Positions 5,343 through 11,856 of a stretch of 12,422 nt of DNA are shown here, piece by piece; the first letter of the stretch is position 1, and every line of letters begins with the position of its first letter. The position numbers were made by a program, and so were the translations under genes. The stretch covers positions 1 to 12,422 of the forward strand of contig CAMCFM010000067.1 of NCBI GenBank assembly GCA_945874095.1, written 5' to 3'. This stretch comes from Candidatus Kuenenia stuttgartensis. GTDB taxonomy: Bacteria; Planctomycetota; Planctomycetia; Isosphaerales; Isosphaeraceae. Below the pieces are notes generated by a model, which saw nothing but the letters and a program-made list of their open reading frames with translations, ran no database searches and had not been told where the DNA came from.

Positions 5343-6065
5343 ATGTTGAGTCTTCCAGTTTTCAATACAAAGGGCGAGAAAATCGGCGAAGAGTCGATAG
5401 ATCCCGCCATCCTTGGTGGTCATGTCAATAAGCAACTGCTTCACGACGTGGTCTTGATGTATCAGGCCAACCGTCGTGTTGGTACGGTGAACACCAAAGG
5501 CCGTTCTGACGTTGCTGGCAGTGGCAAGAAACTATTCCGCCAAAAAGGTACGGGTAATGCCCGTGTTGGTGCCAAGCGTACGAACAAGCGTGTTGGCGGC
5601 GGTGTGGCTTTTGCCCGCCGGAATCGTGATTACACATACACGATGCCAAAGAAGGCTGTTCGTCTTGCAACTCGTATGGCTCTCCTGTCAAAGATTCAAG
5701 ACAATCAGATCTTGATTCTTGATGGGCTGAACCTGACCGAGCCAAAGACTCAGGTCGTCGCTCGTGCCCTTGCAGCCCAGCAACGCCCTGATATTGCCAA
5801 GTACGAGACAGCAAACAAAACTCAGGCAGCCAAGCAAACGCTGGGCACAGCCACTTTGTTGATCGGTCTGCACGAGCACGACCCAAATTTCTACAAATCG
5901 GCACGCAATATTGAAGGCGTGAAGATATCACCAGTCAGCGACTTCAACGCTCTTGACATTCTCAAGCAGCGTTACCTAGTTCTGACACGAGAAGCTTTTG
6001 GTAAACTGAAGCAACTCGCCGAACAACCTGTGATCCGCCGCCCAGTCGCGGCTGTGGAGGCCTGA
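5343..6065 (+). CDS. rplD: 50S ribosomal protein L4 (uL4), enlarged
   Basis: L4 binds 23S rRNA, and its extended loop lines the peptide exit tunnel. In enterobacteria it also represses the S10 operon and binds RNase E. The frame is open further upstream, but MLSLPVFNTKGEKIG from the ATG at 5343 aligns with normal L4 starts; upstream codons would overlap rplC. The tunnel-loop motif RQKGTGNARVG is at residues 66-76 and GGGVAFAR at 85-92. The core MPKKAVRLATRMAL is at 101-114 and SARNIEGVKISP lies in the C-terminal domain. At 240 residues it is longer than the usual 200-210. The excess is a charged, Ala/Gln/Lys-rich insertion at about 148-168 between a helix and the next strand (TATLLIGL), and a tail ending in RRPVAAVEA. 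The Shine-Dalgarno match is weak (GTGAG). The insertion lies on the globular domain and not in the tunnel loop. Confidence 0.97.
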   Translation: MLSLPVFNTKGEKIGEESIDPAILGGHVNKQLLHDVVLMYQANRRVGTVNTKGRSDVAGSGKKLFRQKGTGNARVGAKRTNKRVGGGVAFARRNRDYTYTMPKKAVRLATRMALLSKIQDNQILILDGLNLTEPKTQVVARALAAQQRPDIAKYETANKTQAAKQTLGTATLLIGLHEHDPNFYKSARNIEGVKISPVSDFNALDILKQRYLVLTREAFGKLKQLAEQPVIRRPVAAVEA

Positions 6066-6073
6066 GTATAACT

Positions 6074-6400
6074 ATGGTCACACTTCGAAGACCGCCACAA
6101 TACACGCGTTCTGGACCTGTACTTGAGCCATACCAAGTACTACTTCGTCCGTTGATCACAGAAAAGGCAACCTTTGCAGCTGAGCGTTACAACGCTTACA
6201 CTTTTCAAGTGAATCAACTGGCGACCAAAACAGAGATCAAGAATGCTGTTGAGATTCTGTTTGACGTTAAGGTTGTTGACGTTCGGACTGTCAATCGTCT
6301 TGGTAAGAAACGTCGTTATAAAACACGTGTTGGCATGACAAGTGGCTTCAAGAAAGCCGTTGTAAAGCTGTCGACCGAACACCGTATTGACTTCTATTGA
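6074..6400 (+). CDS. rplW: 50S ribosomal protein L23 (uL23)
   Basis: L23 sits at the tunnel exit and docks trigger factor and signal recognition particle. The protein has 108 residues, slightly longer than the usual 95-100 because of an N-terminal extension (MVTLRRPPQYTRSG). The core follows: YQVLLRPLITEKATFAAE, then YTFQVNQLATKTEIKNAVE and FDVKVVDVRTVN. The GKKRRYKTRVG stretch is the basic loop that contacts rRNA. The gene starts 8 bases after the rplD stop, and GGAGG at 6056-6060 lies inside the rplD 3' end 13 bases before the ATG, so the two are translationally linked. rplB follows after 48 bases. Confidence 0.97.
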   Translation: MVTLRRPPQYTRSGPVLEPYQVLLRPLITEKATFAAERYNAYTFQVNQLATKTEIKNAVEILFDVKVVDVRTVNRLGKKRRYKTRVGMTSGFKKAVVKLSTEHRIDFY

Positions 6401-6448
6401 TACTCGCCGCCGATGGCAGTTCAAATCAGCATTCCTAACAGGTGATTC

Positions 6449-7309
6449 ATGGGTATCAAGTATTACAAACCGACGACTGCAGGACGACGTAACGCGTCGG
6501 TCTCTGACTTCGCCGAGTTGACAGATAAAAATAAGAAGCCGGAAAAAAGTCTCGTCACCACGATGAAGAAGCGTGCTGGTCGAAACAACCAAGGTTTCAT
6601 TACCGTTCGATCACGTGGTGGCGGATCACGTCGGATGTACCGTATGGTTGACTTCAAAAGAGTTGACTTCGATGGTATTGCCGGGACAGTGACTCACATC
6701 GAGTATGATCCAAACCGATCGGCTCGGATTGCACTTGTTCAGTTTGAGAACGGTAAGAAGAGTTACATCTTAGCCCCTGAAGGTCTCGCTGCTGGTGCGA
6801 TCGTAGGATCAGGTCCAACGGCTGAACCTAAGCTTGGTAACTGCCTTCCTCTCTCGAAGATCCCTACCGGGATGTCGATTCACAATATCGAAATCGTTCC
6901 TGGTTCTGGTGGTAAATTGTGTCGTTCTGCAGGTTGTGCAGCCACGCTCACAGCTCGTGAAGGTGCATGGGCCCAGATTACTTTACCCTCAGGTGAAGTG
7001 CGACGGTTTTCATCCGCTTGCCGTGCTACGATTGGTGTGCTGGGCAACTCAGACCACATGAATATCCGGATTGGTAAAGCTGGTCGCGCCAGACATATGG
7101 GTATTCGGCCTCACGTTCGTGGCGTAGCCATGAACCCTCATGATCACCCGATGGGTGGTGGTGAAGGCCGGACATCAGGTGGACGTCACCCATGTAGCCG
7201 GACAGGTGTACTGGCTAAGGGTGGTAAGACACGTAAACCTCGTAAGCCATCTAACGGCATGATTGTCAAACGACGTCGTTCCGTGCGTTATGGCCAACTC
7301 AAGGTCTAA
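6449..7309 (+). CDS. rplB: 50S ribosomal protein L2 (uL2)
   Basis: L2 is needed for joining the subunits and for peptidyl transferase activity. The 286-residue protein is a little longer than the usual 273-277. The start MGIKYYKPTTAGRRNASVSD is typical. It is followed by the OB-fold RNA-binding half (GFITVRSRGGGSRRMYRMVD; GIAGTVTHIEYDPNR) and the SH3-like half (IPTGMSIHNIEIVPGSGGK). The active-site loop reads AMNPHDHPMGGGEGR. Asp232 and His233 match the conserved Asp-His (Escherichia coli 228-229). The normal NPVDHPHGGGEG has become NPHDHPMGGGEG, with a His before the Asp and Met235 in place of the second His. After RHP the usual VSPWG is replaced by CSRTGVLAKGG. The C-terminus is strongly basic. 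TGATTC upstream gives a weak ribosome binding site (CAGGTGATTC). Confidence 0.98.
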   Translation: MGIKYYKPTTAGRRNASVSDFAELTDKNKKPEKSLVTTMKKRAGRNNQGFITVRSRGGGSRRMYRMVDFKRVDFDGIAGTVTHIEYDPNRSARIALVQFENGKKSYILAPEGLAAGAIVGSGPTAEPKLGNCLPLSKIPTGMSIHNIEIVPGSGGKLCRSAGCAATLTAREGAWAQITLPSGEVRRFSSACRATIGVLGNSDHMNIRIGKAGRARHMGIRPHVRGVAMNPHDHPMGGGEGRTSGGRHPCSRTGVLAKGGKTRKPRKPSNGMIVKRRRSVRYGQLKV

Positions 7310-7328
7310 TTCACAACGGAACTGAATC

Positions 7329-7343
7329 AGGAGATTCATCTTG
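7329..7343 (+). promoter_or_regulatory. Ribosome binding site deciding the TTG start of rpsS
   Basis: AGGAG (7329-7333) is 7 bases upstream of TTG 7341-7343. No ATG or GTG in frame gives the conserved N-terminus, so this site fixes the unusual start codon. Confidence 0.8.
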
Positions 7344-7616
7344 TCGAGATCACTGAAAAAAGGGCCGTATGTTGATGAGCGGCTCTACGAAAAGGTTGAG
7401 AAAGCAGAAGCTGGTGGAAATCGCGAAGCGATCAAAACTTGGGCTCGTGCTTGCACGATTGTTCCAGAGTTTGTAGGTCGAAACTTTGCGATCCACAACG
7501 GTAAAACATTCATCAAATTGTATGTGACTGAAGACATGGTAGGTCACAAATTAGGCGAGTTTGCCCCGACTCGGATTTTCCGAAGTCACGGCGGCAAGGC
7601 CAAGGGCAAGAAGTGA
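7341..7616 (+). CDS. rpsS: 30S ribosomal protein S19 (uS19), TTG start
   Basis: S19 binds with S13 in the 30S head next to the decoding-site tRNAs. The 91-residue protein has the normal length. It starts with SRSLKKGPYVDERL, the hallmark of S19, and contains IVPEFVGRNFAIHNGKTF and VTEDMVGHKLGEFAPTRIF with a basic tail (HGGKAKGKK). Initiation must be at TTG 7341, as the conserved Ser-Arg-Ser-Leu follows directly and a strong AGGAG precedes it. A TTG start in a ribosomal protein gene may lower the translation rate or be balanced by the strong ribosome binding site. The gap to rplB is 31 bases and to rplV 31 bases. Confidence 0.97.
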   Translation: MSRSLKKGPYVDERLYEKVEKAEAGGNREAIKTWARACTIVPEFVGRNFAIHNGKTFIKLYVTEDMVGHKLGEFAPTRIFRSHGGKAKGKK

Positions 7617-7647
7617 TTCTAAATCACTTTAACAAGCGAGCAAGCTA

Positions 7648-7998
7648 ATGGTTTACAACGCACAGCACAGATTTGCTCGGATCTCGTCCCGGAAGGTCAA
7701 GCCGGTCCTGGATTTGATCCGTAATAAGTACGCCGATGATGCTTTGGACATTCTCAAGCACCTGCCACACAGGTCGGCCCGGATGATTGAAAATGTCCTG
7801 AAGAGCGCGATGGCCAACGCTGAAGATCAAGGTATCCGTGACCCAGGTGATCTTTTGATCATTGATGCTCGCGGTGACGGTGGACCCATGATGAAACGCA
7901 TCATGACCCGCAGTCGTGGCATGGCGAATACGATTCGTCGTCGCTCCAGTCATATTTCGATTGGACTCGGCGATCTTTCAGCCGTGTTAGAGGATTGA
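7648..7998 (+). CDS. rplV: 50S ribosomal protein L22 (uL22)
   Basis: L22 spans the 23S rRNA domains, and its beta-hairpin forms part of the exit-tunnel constriction with L4. The protein has 116 residues. Core motifs are ARISSRKVKPVLDLIRNKYA near the N-terminus and RSARMIENVLKSAMANAED in the middle. DARGDGGPMMKRIMTRSRG is followed by RRRSSHISIGLG, the hairpin and its return strand. Typical bacterial proteins read GPTLKRFRPRARGRA in this place, so the hairpin tip here is more hydrophobic (PMMKRIMTRSRGMA). Length is normal. The ribosome binding site is weak (GCGAG, CAAG). rpsC follows after 31 bases. Confidence 0.97.
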   Translation: MVYNAQHRFARISSRKVKPVLDLIRNKYADDALDILKHLPHRSARMIENVLKSAMANAEDQGIRDPGDLLIIDARGDGGPMMKRIMTRSRGMANTIRRRSSHISIGLGDLSAVLED

Positions 7999-8029
7999 CA
8001 CCTAAAGACACTCGAGGAGTTTCAGCACG

Positions 8030-8782
8030 ATGGGTCAGAAAGTCAATCCTACGGGATTCCGAGTTGGTGTGATGGAAGACTGGCGTAGCCGCTGGTACGC
8101 CACAAAGCAAGAGTTCAAGGATCTTCTCGGTGAAGATTTTAAGATTCGCAAATTCATCAAACAATACTACGGTAACATTCACCACCGTGAGAAGTTTCGT
8201 GGTAATAAGGAAGATGCCCCTGTCAATGCAGGGATTCCTAAGGTTGAGATTGAGCGAACTCGCGATGCTGTGAAGGTGATCGTTTTCACAGCCAGACCTG
8301 GGATTATCATTGGTCGAAAGGGAACTGAAGTCGAACGTCTTCAGGAACGCCTTCAGGGCCTCACAGGTCGTCGGATTGAGATCAAGATCGAAGAAGTGGC
8401 TCGTCCTGAAGTTAGTGCCCAACTGATCAGCGAGGATATTGCTGAACAGCTTCAAAAGCGTGGCAGTTTCCGTCGGACAATGAAGCGGGCCATTGAAAAC
8501 ACCATGGGCAATGGTGCGAAGGGTATTAAGGTTCTCCTTGCAGGTCGTTTGGGCGGAGCGGAAATGAGCCGCTCGGAACAGGCTTCTCAAGGATCGATTC
8601 CTCTATCGACCCTCCGTGCACGTATTGACTATGGTTTTGCTGAAGCTAAGACCGCCCAGGGACACATTGGTATCAAAGTCTGGGTGAACACGGGCGACTA
8701 TCTCGAAAAGGACGATTCCTATGCCAATGATGCCAAAGCGGGTCAAATACCGAAAAACCCAAAAAGGCCGAATAAAAGGTAA
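8030..8782 (+). CDS. rpsC: 30S ribosomal protein S3 (uS3), tail overlapping rplP
   Basis: S3 lies at the mRNA entry channel and has helicase-related basic residues. The 250-residue protein starts MGQKVNPTGFRVG after GAGGAG (8014-8019), a strong ribosome binding site. The KH type II domain has its GxxG loop as GRKG at residues 95-98. The C-terminal domain carries SFRRTMKRAIENTM, GRLGGAEMSRSEQ and GSIPLSTLRARIDYG. The usual fold ends near GIKVWVNTGDYLEKDD. After it the frame continues with about 20 more residues, ending in PKNPKRPNKR, encoded by bases that also encode the L16 N-terminus in another frame. An insertion near residues 50-66 (GNIHHREKFRGNKEDAPV) replaces a shorter loop. The basic tail probably contacts rRNA or mRNA at the entry site. 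My recollection is that Rhodopirellula S3 ends in a similar KPKRxxKR tail. Confidence 0.97.
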   Translation: MGQKVNPTGFRVGVMEDWRSRWYATKQEFKDLLGEDFKIRKFIKQYYGNIHHREKFRGNKEDAPVNAGIPKVEIERTRDAVKVIVFTARPGIIIGRKGTEVERLQERLQGLTGRRIEIKIEEVARPEVSAQLISEDIAEQLQKRGSFRRTMKRAIENTMGNGAKGIKVLLAGRLGGAEMSRSEQASQGSIPLSTLRARIDYGFAEAKTAQGHIGIKVWVNTGDYLEKDDSYANDAKAGQIPKNPKRPNKR

Positions 8783-9140
8783 TGCAACCAGAGGCAATTT
8801 TGTTGCCTTTGGTGAGTACGGACTTCAAGTGCTTGAGCCTGGTAAGATTTCGGCCCAAACACTTGAAGCAGGCCGTATTGTTGCAAGTCAGTCAGTCAAG
8901 GGCGGTGGTCGGCTTTATATCCGGGTCTTCCCTCATAAGAGTGTAACAGCAATTCCTGCTGAAACGCGGATGGGTAAAGGTAAGGGTGAAGTTGAGTACT
9001 GGGCCGCTGTTGTCAAACCGGGCACAATCATTTATGAATTGTCTGGTATCAGTGAAGATGTAGCCCGTGCAGCTCTTGCACGTATTGCTTACAAGCTTCC
9101 CATGGCATGTCGTTTTGTCACCCGTAGACCTACACTCTGA
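8721..9140 (+). CDS. rplP: 50S ribosomal protein L16 (uL16)
   Basis: L16 sits near the A-site and organises the tRNA-binding face of the 50S subunit. The 139-residue protein has the typical PKRVKYRKTQKGRIKGNATRG start and GLQVLEPGKISAQTLEAGRI. VFPHKSVTAIPAETRMGKGKG holds the conserved loop, and it ends VVKPGTIIYELSG...CRFVTRR. ATG 8721 is preferred over ATG 8727. AAGGA (8708-8712) is 8 bases before 8721, and planctomycete L16 as I recall it begins with four residues before PKR (M-A-L-M), as here (M-P-M-M). The first 62 bases overlap rpsC in the +1 frame. This implies strong translational coupling between S3 and L16. rpmC starts 24 bases downstream. Confidence 0.97.
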   Translation: MPMMPKRVKYRKTQKGRIKGNATRGNFVAFGEYGLQVLEPGKISAQTLEAGRIVASQSVKGGGRLYIRVFPHKSVTAIPAETRMGKGKGEVEYWAAVVKPGTIIYELSGISEDVARAALARIAYKLPMACRFVTRRPTL

Positions 9141-9164
9141 CGCTTGAGTATTTGAGATCCAGAC

Positions 9165-9368
9165 ATGAGCAAGCCTAAAGCCCTAAGAGAGCAGTCTTCG
9201 GAACAACTTCAGTCGTCCATTGCTGAAGCTCAGAATCAACTCTTTCGGTTACGTATTCAACGTCAAACCGAACGTCTTGAAGCTCCTAGCGAAATCATCA
9301 AAGCCCGACGTGAAATCGCTCGCATCAAGACAATTCTCAGAGAACGCGAACTTGCAAGCAGCAAGTGA
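9165..9368 (+). CDS. rpmC: 50S ribosomal protein L29 (uL29)
   Basis: L29 is a small helical-hairpin protein beside L23 at the tunnel exit. The 67-residue protein has the usual length. Two long helices are visible, LREQSSEQLQSSIAEAQNQL and PSEIIKARREIARIKTILRE, joined by FRLRIQRQTERLEA, the conserved region (LRFQ..TGQLEN in other bacteria). There is no strong ribosome binding site (GAGATCC), so translation may depend on coupling to rplP. The gap to rpsQ is 67 bases. Confidence 0.95.
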   Translation: MSKPKALREQSSEQLQSSIAEAQNQLFRLRIQRQTERLEAPSEIIKARREIARIKTILRERELASSK

Positions 9369-9435
9369 GTATTTTGATGAGACCCTGTGATAAATTAACA
9401 AGTCAGTATGTGCCTGAGATCAGAGGAAGAAAGTC

Positions 9436-9735
9436 ATGAGTTCCGCCGCACTGCCGATTCGCGGCAATCGCAGAACCGAGATCGGAGTGGTCACCTCCGA
9501 CAAGACGACTAAAACACGTCGTGTTGAAATCGATCGTTTGGTTCCTCACCCAAAGTATGGAAAATTCCAACGTCGTCGAACCGTGGCCATTGCTCATGAT
9601 GAAGAGCAGATAAGCCATGAGGGAGATTTGGTCGAGGTTGTCGAAACACGACCGATTTCAAAGACGAAGCGTTGGCGAGTCATTCGGGTCATTCGTCCCT
9701 CTAAGTCCGCTATCACCGAAACGACTGGATCTTGA
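9436..9735 (+). CDS. rpsQ: 30S ribosomal protein S17 (uS17)
   Basis: S17 is a primary 16S rRNA binder of the 30S body. The 99-residue protein is longer than the usual 80-90 because of short extensions at both ends (SSAALPIRGNRR; SKSAITETTGS). The OB-fold core reads EIGVVTSDKTTKTRRVEID, then HPKYGKFQRRRTVAIAHDEE and GDLVEVVETRPISKTKRWRV. The last is the S17 signature, normally GDxVxIxExRPLSKtKrwxl. GAGGAA (9423-9428) lies 7 bases before the ATG. rplN follows after 37 bases. Confidence 0.97.
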   Translation: MSSAALPIRGNRRTEIGVVTSDKTTKTRRVEIDRLVPHPKYGKFQRRRTVAIAHDEEQISHEGDLVEVVETRPISKTKRWRVIRVIRPSKSAITETTGS

Positions 9736-9772
9736 TCCATTCACTTTCTGATCAAGCAATGAGGAGTATCCA

Positions 9773-10153
9773 ATGATTCAAATGCAGTCCCGCCTCGATG
9801 TGGCTGATAATACGGGTGCCAAGGAAGTGATGTGCTTCAAGGTACTTGGCGGTAGCGCCAGCCATTACAAAAGACGTAGCGCTGGTATTGGCGATGTGAT
9901 TATTGCCAGCGTTAAAAAGGCATCACCAGGTAGTGATGTCAAAGCTGGTGATGTGGTACGATGTGTGATCGTTCGGTTACGCAATCAGACCCGTCGACCA
10001 GATGGTTCTTATGTCAAGTTCGACCGTAATGCAGTCGTACTCATCAATAATGATGGGGAACCTCGTGGTACACGGATTTTCGGTGCTATTGCCCGCGAAC
10101 TTCGTGAACGCCAATTCACCAAGATCATCAGCCTGGCCCCCGAAGTGGTCTGA
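9773..10153 (+). CDS. rplN: 50S ribosomal protein L14 (uL14)
   Basis: L14 contacts 16S rRNA at an intersubunit bridge and is the binding site of the silencing factor RsfS. The 126-residue protein is near the usual 122. It starts MIQMQSRLDVADNTGAKEVM and has GIGDVIIASVKKASPGSDVKAGDVV and VIVRLRNQTRRPDGSYVKFD. NAVVLINNDGEPRGTRIFG and IARELRERQFTKIISLAPEV close it. All are L14 family blocks in order. GAGGAG (9761-9766 region) gives a good ribosome binding site. A small insertion (SASHYKR) lies in the first third. rplX starts 25 bases downstream. Confidence 0.98.
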   Translation: MIQMQSRLDVADNTGAKEVMCFKVLGGSASHYKRRSAGIGDVIIASVKKASPGSDVKAGDVVRCVIVRLRNQTRRPDGSYVKFDRNAVVLINNDGEPRGTRIFGAIARELRERQFTKIISLAPEVV

Positions 10154-10178
10154 GCATTCTCCAGAAGGTCAATGAGTC

Positions 10179-10550
10179 ATGTTGATTCGTAAAGACGATC
10201 AGGTCGTCGTGATCACCGGGGATGACAAAGGCCCCGAACCTCGTAAGGTGATCAAGGTTCTTAAGGAACGTAACAAAGTTCTCGTCGAAGGCGTGAACCG
10301 GGTTTACAAGCACCTTAAGCCAAGTGCAAAAAATCAGCAGGGTGGTCGGCTTTCTAAGGAAATGCCTGTCGCTGTTTCGAATGTCATGTTCTATAATTCG
10401 GATCTGAAAAGACCCGTACGACTTGGTATCCGTATCAACGAGAACGGCCAGAAAGAACGTTTCTGCAAAGTCTCAAACAAGTCCCTGGGCGCAATCGGTA
10501 GAGCAAAACCTTCACGGGTCTCTGCTAAATCAGCCCCGAAGAGTGAGTAA
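10179..10550 (+). CDS. rplX: 50S ribosomal protein L24 (uL24)
   Basis: L24 starts assembly of the 50S subunit and sits at the tunnel exit. The 123-residue protein begins MLIRKDDQVVVITGDDKG, which includes the KOW motif, with KVIKVLKERNKVLVEGVN and the conserved VNRVYKHLKPS. The middle segment GGRLSKEMPVAVSNVMFYN matches the bacterial consensus ...IEAPIHVSNVMLV. A basic tail, AKPSRVSAKSAPKSE, makes it longer than the usual 102-110. In the KOW region the common GKDKGKRGKVLKV reads GDDKGPEPRKVIKVL. The stop is followed by rplE after only 8 bases, so the two are tightly coupled. Confidence 0.97.
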   Translation: MLIRKDDQVVVITGDDKGPEPRKVIKVLKERNKVLVEGVNRVYKHLKPSAKNQQGGRLSKEMPVAVSNVMFYNSDLKRPVRLGIRINENGQKERFCKVSNKSLGAIGRAKPSRVSAKSAPKSE

Positions 10551-10558
10551 AACCGGCC

Positions 10559-11122
10559 ATGGCTCGTTTGTACGAACAATACAATAAGACGATCGCTGAA
10601 ACGATTCAAAAGAAATTCAATATTTCGAATCGTCTGGCAGTACCTCGTCTTGAGAAGATCGTTATCAATATGGGTGTCGGGAAGGCCACTCAGGACAAAA
10701 ATATCCTGGAACAAGCCACTGACAACCTGACTAAGATTGCTGGTCAAAAGCCGGTTACGACAAAAGCAAAGACATCTGTTGCTGGATTTCGTCTCCGTGA
10801 AGGAAACGCGATCGGTACGAAGGTGACTCTTCGTGGTGCACGCATGTATGAGTTTCTTGACCGTCTCGTGGCTGTCGCATTACCCCGGATTCGTGACTTT
10901 CGCGGAATTAATCCGAACAGTTTTGATGGTCACGGCAACTACAGCCTGGGTATCAGTGAGCAGGTGATCTTTCCTGAGATTGATGCGGATAAAATCCAGC
11001 ACACCTTGGGTATGGATATCACCATCGTCACCAGCGCCAAGACAGACGATCATGCACGTGAGCTACTGACTGCTTTTGGCATGCCTTTCCGACAACCCGG
11101 TCAACGTGCCGGCGGCAAATGA
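10559..11122 (+). CDS. rplE: 50S ribosomal protein L5 (uL5)
   Basis: L5 binds 5S rRNA and contacts the P-site tRNA and S13. The 187-residue protein has the usual length. It starts MARLYEQYNKTIAETIQKKF and has PRLEKIVINMGVGKATQDK, then KTSVAGFRLREGNAIGTKVTLRG. The middle segment reads MYEFLDRLVAVALPRIRDFR, followed by NSFDGHGNYSLGISEQVIFP and the end LLTAFGMPFRQ. All L5 blocks are present. It starts 8 bases after rplX with little Shine-Dalgarno sequence (CGG), which suggests coupling. In enterobacteria the spc operon is regulated by S8 at this junction. I see no S8-type helix at this place here. Confidence 0.98.
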   Translation: MARLYEQYNKTIAETIQKKFNISNRLAVPRLEKIVINMGVGKATQDKNILEQATDNLTKIAGQKPVTTKAKTSVAGFRLREGNAIGTKVTLRGARMYEFLDRLVAVALPRIRDFRGINPNSFDGHGNYSLGISEQVIFPEIDADKIQHTLGMDITIVTSAKTDDHARELLTAFGMPFRQPGQRAGGK

Positions 11123-11145
11123 TATACCCACAGGTGCATTGAACC

Positions 11146-11331
11146 ATGTCAACGAAAGCCAAGTTTCTAAAATCTCTTGCGACACCCGAATTCAAGGTGC
11201 AGCACCGTAACCGTTGCCAACTCTGCGGTCGCCCTCGTGGCTATTACCGCAAATTCGGCCTATGTCGAATCTGTCTCCGGAAGATGGCCCACCAAGGTCT
11301 GATTCCGGGAATGAAAAAAGCCAGCTGGTAA
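11146..11331 (+). CDS. rpsZ: 30S ribosomal protein S14 type Z (uS14), zinc-binding
   Basis: This is the short, 61-residue form of S14 with a zinc ribbon. Four cysteines are visible as two CxxC pairs: Cys24/Cys27 (CQLC) and Cys40/Cys43 (CRIC). It therefore belongs to the C+ type and not to the zinc-free 100-residue type, which some bacteria induce in zinc starvation. The C-terminus LRKMAHQGLIPGMKKASW is the S14 signature. The start MSTKAKFLK is in place at 11146. S14 joins S3 and S10 in the head of the 30S subunit. It is followed by a 97-base gap with a composite hairpin before rpsH. No second S14 gene is seen in the window. Confidence 0.97.
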   Translation: MSTKAKFLKSLATPEFKVQHRNRCQLCGRPRGYYRKFGLCRICLRKMAHQGLIPGMKKASW

Positions 11332-11369
11332 TTCCGCACAAATATTTCCAGGCATCTTTTGGAACCCAT

Positions 11370-11403
11370 CATGACGACTATCGACAGACGATAGTGACTC
11401 ATG
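11370..11403 (+). promoter_or_regulatory. Composite hairpin before rpsH
   Basis: ACTATCG (11377-11383) pairs perfectly with CGATAGT (11389-11395) around the loop ACAGA. CATGA (11370-11374) pairs with TCATG (11399-11403). An asymmetric internal loop (CG against GAC) separates the two helices. It ends 25 bases before the rpsH start and just before the probable ribosome binding site. A helix with an internal loop is the kind of site that S8 binds in the spc operon mRNA of enterobacteria, but the conserved bases are not established here. Confidence 0.4.
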
Positions 11404-11428
11404 GTGAGGAATCGAGGCGACAACTTCC

Positions 11429-11824
11429 ATGATGACCGACCCGATAGCAGACATGCTCACTCGTATTCGGAACGCAGTACGTATCGAAAAGCCCTATGTC
11501 TCTATGCCAACATCGGCCATGCGCCGTGGTATTGCACAGACCCTTCGTGAAGAAGGTTACATTTGGGATTTCGAAGAGATTGAAACAACTCCCGCAAAGA
11601 CCCTTCAGATCCATCTCAAATATGGCCCTAATGGCGAACGCCTGATCTCAAAGATCGATCGCGTTTCCAAACCAGGTTGCCGTGTTTATGCCGGATACAA
11701 AGAACTGAAACCGATCCTCTCCGGACTTGGTATCCAGATTCTGAGTACTCCCAAGGGCATTCTCAGCGATCGTCAGGCACGTACCGCCAAAGTCGGCGGT
11801 GAAGTACTGGCAATGGTTTATTGA
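11429..11824 (+). CDS. rpsH: 30S ribosomal protein S8 (uS8)
   Basis: S8 binds the central domain of 16S rRNA, and in enterobacteria it also represses the spc operon by binding its mRNA. The 131-residue protein begins MMTDPIADMLTRIRNAVR. Either ATG 11429 or ATG 11432 may be used; MTDPIADMLTRIRNA is the canonical start. The middle reads PTSAMRRGIAQTLREEGYI, and the C-terminal domain has ISKIDRVSKPGCRVYAGYKEL. ILSTPKGILSDRQAR and GGEVLAMVY close it. Most bacterial S8 proteins end in EVLCYVW or EVLCxVW; here the end is LAMVY, a mild change. GAGGCG lies about 10 bases upstream, after the composite hairpin. Confidence 0.97.
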   Translation: MMTDPIADMLTRIRNAVRIEKPYVSMPTSAMRRGIAQTLREEGYIWDFEEIETTPAKTLQIHLKYGPNGERLISKIDRVSKPGCRVYAGYKELKPILSGLGIQILSTPKGILSDRQARTAKVGGEVLAMVY

Positions 11825-11856
11825 TCGGTCACAGGTTCATATAAGAGGTATCAGAT

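Noticed and set aside
7901..8590. Minus-strand frame of 229 codons opposite rplV and rpsC
   Set aside because: It is long by chance, opposite two conserved ribosomal protein genes, and has no family resemblance.
4368..9407. Shared 11-mer ACAAGTCAGTA at about 4368 and in the rpmC-rpsQ gap near 9398
   Set aside because: Several 11-base matches are expected by chance in 12 kb, and the second copy lacks the palindrome and promoter boxes.
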